NCBI GenBank assembly: GCA_037954325.1 | Contig: JBBMNZ010000034.1 | Coordinates: 9,007,501-9,071,500, forward strand | Source: Fistularia commersonii | Taxonomy: Eukaryota; Chordata; Actinopteri; Syngnathiformes; Fistulariidae | DNA: 64,000 nt | Reading direction: 5' to 3' | Part shown: piece after piece, positions 62,621-64,000 of the stretch | Numbering within the stretch: the first letter of the stretch is position 1 | Layout of the letters: the number at the start of each line of letters is the position of its first letter | Position numbers and translations under genes: made by a program | Notes under the pieces: model-generated | Seen by the model: only the letters and a program-made list of their open reading frames with translations | Told to the model about the DNA's origin: nothing | Databases searched by the model: none

Positions 62621-64000
62621 ATGCATATCATTTAGACTTTATAGATTTATGGATCTATAAACATATGAATGCAGATTGAGCCTGATCTCGAACTTTATAT
62701 GCATATGAACAGAATGACATAGATATATAAAAATGTTTGTTTACGGAATAGGATGGATAATAATACATACGATTTGTATAGCGCTTTTCACGGTACACAA
62801 AGATCTATAAATATTTATTTGCCTGTAACTTACTCTTTTGGAAAACGTAGGGGAATGAGGTATTGTTTTCCATCTCCTGCTTCTGCCAACTCCAACGAAC
62901 ACCTGTGTGAGATCTTTCCATCACCCCCATCACCCCCAACGGGATGTGCATGTGTTTTTTCTCATATTTGTGTCACTCCGGCGAAAAATGGGACGTGACA
63001 TTTCCAAACCGTCGCCGTCCCTCTTTAGTTTTCTCCGCACTTGCGCAGCTGCTACGCACAGGGAGCTGAAACAGCTGTCGAGGAGCCGGGCGACAATGTC
63101 GGTGCATACGAGAACAATATAGACTGAATTTTGGGAAAATCATCTGCAACTGGTTGTTTTTTGGGGTGTGTGTGTGTGTGTGTGTGTGTCGCCCCCCCCC
63201 CCCCCCCCCCTCCCCTTTTGAGCTATGCTCGAGTGGTTGTTTGGACAAGTTCCCAGCTTGAATAGCTTTGTTGAGTCATACTGAGGGAGATGTTTTTGTA
63301 ATGAATATACTGTTGATAGCCTGGAAACCAGACCAATCTGCGAACTCATGTGTATTTGCCTTCACAGACGGGTCGGGCCTTCCTCCCCGCTCGGTCGGAT
63401 CTCCGTCCACACGGCGGGTTACGGGCCGACGGCAACGTGTAAACAGAGGCTGCCGCCTCGATCCTCGCGGGCAGGTGACGGAGCAACATCTGCAGCTAGC
63501 TCGCTAGCTCGGGCTCCGGCGCAACCTGTCAGACTTTATCCATCGCTAAAGAGCCTCCCTTTTTGCTTCCCCGCTCGATCCTGACGTCTTCTTTTTCGAT
63601 TTTAGGGATCTCATTCATAAACATTTCCGTTGCACGAAGCGCGTTGTTTTCGCCGCCTCGGTGTTTTACCGGCTTCTGTTATCATCTCTGCTTATTTTAA
63701 TGCCGCAACTCACCGCGCAGAAGGCCTCATTTGTTTTGTTTTTTCTCCGTCTGCCTTATCAGAAAACGGAGCCATTGTGTTTCGTCCCGTCCCCTTCCCG
63801 CTTAAAATTACGATTGGATCTGCGTTTCGGACGACGTAATCGACGTGAACCCGCGTCGGGGCTCACGGCTCCCGGCGGTATCGGATTACGGCGACGCTAA
63901 ACGATCGATAACGTCATAGTTTGATCGAAGCGAAAGACGGAAAAAGACGGCATCCATCCTCCCGCCGCTCCCATCGCCTCTACTGTCTGGCGGGCAGGGA
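62620..64000. other. Gene-free stretch with (TG)n/poly(C); CpG-rich at the end
   Basis: (GT)n at 63166-63188 and a C tract at 63192-63211. From about 63370 to the end the sequence is CpG-rich and could be the edge of a promoter or first exon of a gene beyond the window, but no coding exon can be supported. Confidence 0.4.

Overview
The window looks like genomic DNA of a teleost fish. It contains spliced protein-coding genes with GT-AG introns that encode vertebrate proteins. About half of the non-coding DNA is repeats typical of fish: non-LTR retrotransposon 3' ends, hAT, Tigger and mariner-type elements, and long simple-sequence arrays. There is no bacterial, phage, CRISPR or operon-like content, and no tRNA or rRNA gene was seen.

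Three genes can be rebuilt exon by exon. (1) eif2d (minus strand, 21282-35823) is complete: 15 coding exons whose lengths sum to 1812 nt, giving 603 residues plus a stop, with every intron phase matching. It encodes the non-canonical translation initiation/recycling factor eIF2D. (2) fmod (plus strand, 47886-49531) has two coding exons totalling 1023 nt (340 residues plus stop). It encodes a class II small leucine-rich proteoglycan closest to fibromodulin. (3) csf1 (minus strand) encodes macrophage colony-stimulating factor. Five consecutive phase-compatible exons (57220-58195) cover most of the signal peptide, the four-helix cytokine domain, a very short stalk and the transmembrane helix. The first coding exon and the cytoplasmic tail are not settled; candidate downstream exons lie at 57051-57103, 53690-53713, 53569-53606 and from 51822 downwards.

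Layout: 1-21.2 kb holds no recognisable gene. It contains a degenerate AT-rich satellite family, a 1.2-kb ATAC/CA microsatellite block, two copies of one inverted-repeat MITE and three decayed reverse-transcriptase fragments. 21.3-36 kb is eif2d, whose introns carry an L2-type LINE end, an intact hAT-like element with an 8-bp target duplication and a mariner-type MITE. 36-47.8 kb is intergenic, with LINE tails, two further hAT-family copies (one with a nested insertion) and a degenerate telomere-like array. 47.8-49.5 kb is fmod. 51.4-58.2 kb is csf1 and its putative 3' exons, with a Tigger-type element between them. 58.2-64 kb is a CpG-rich stretch followed by AAT, GATA and AAAAT repeat blocks.

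The genes do not form a functional unit. They are a housekeeping translation factor, a matrix proteoglycan and a myeloid cytokine that happen to be neighbours. No clearly novel multi-gene system was found. The most unusual points are the two poly-glutamate tracts in eIF2D, the tyrosine-free N-terminus of the fibromodulin, the missing cysteine pair and ambiguous tail of CSF1, and several repeat families with higher-order or nested structure.
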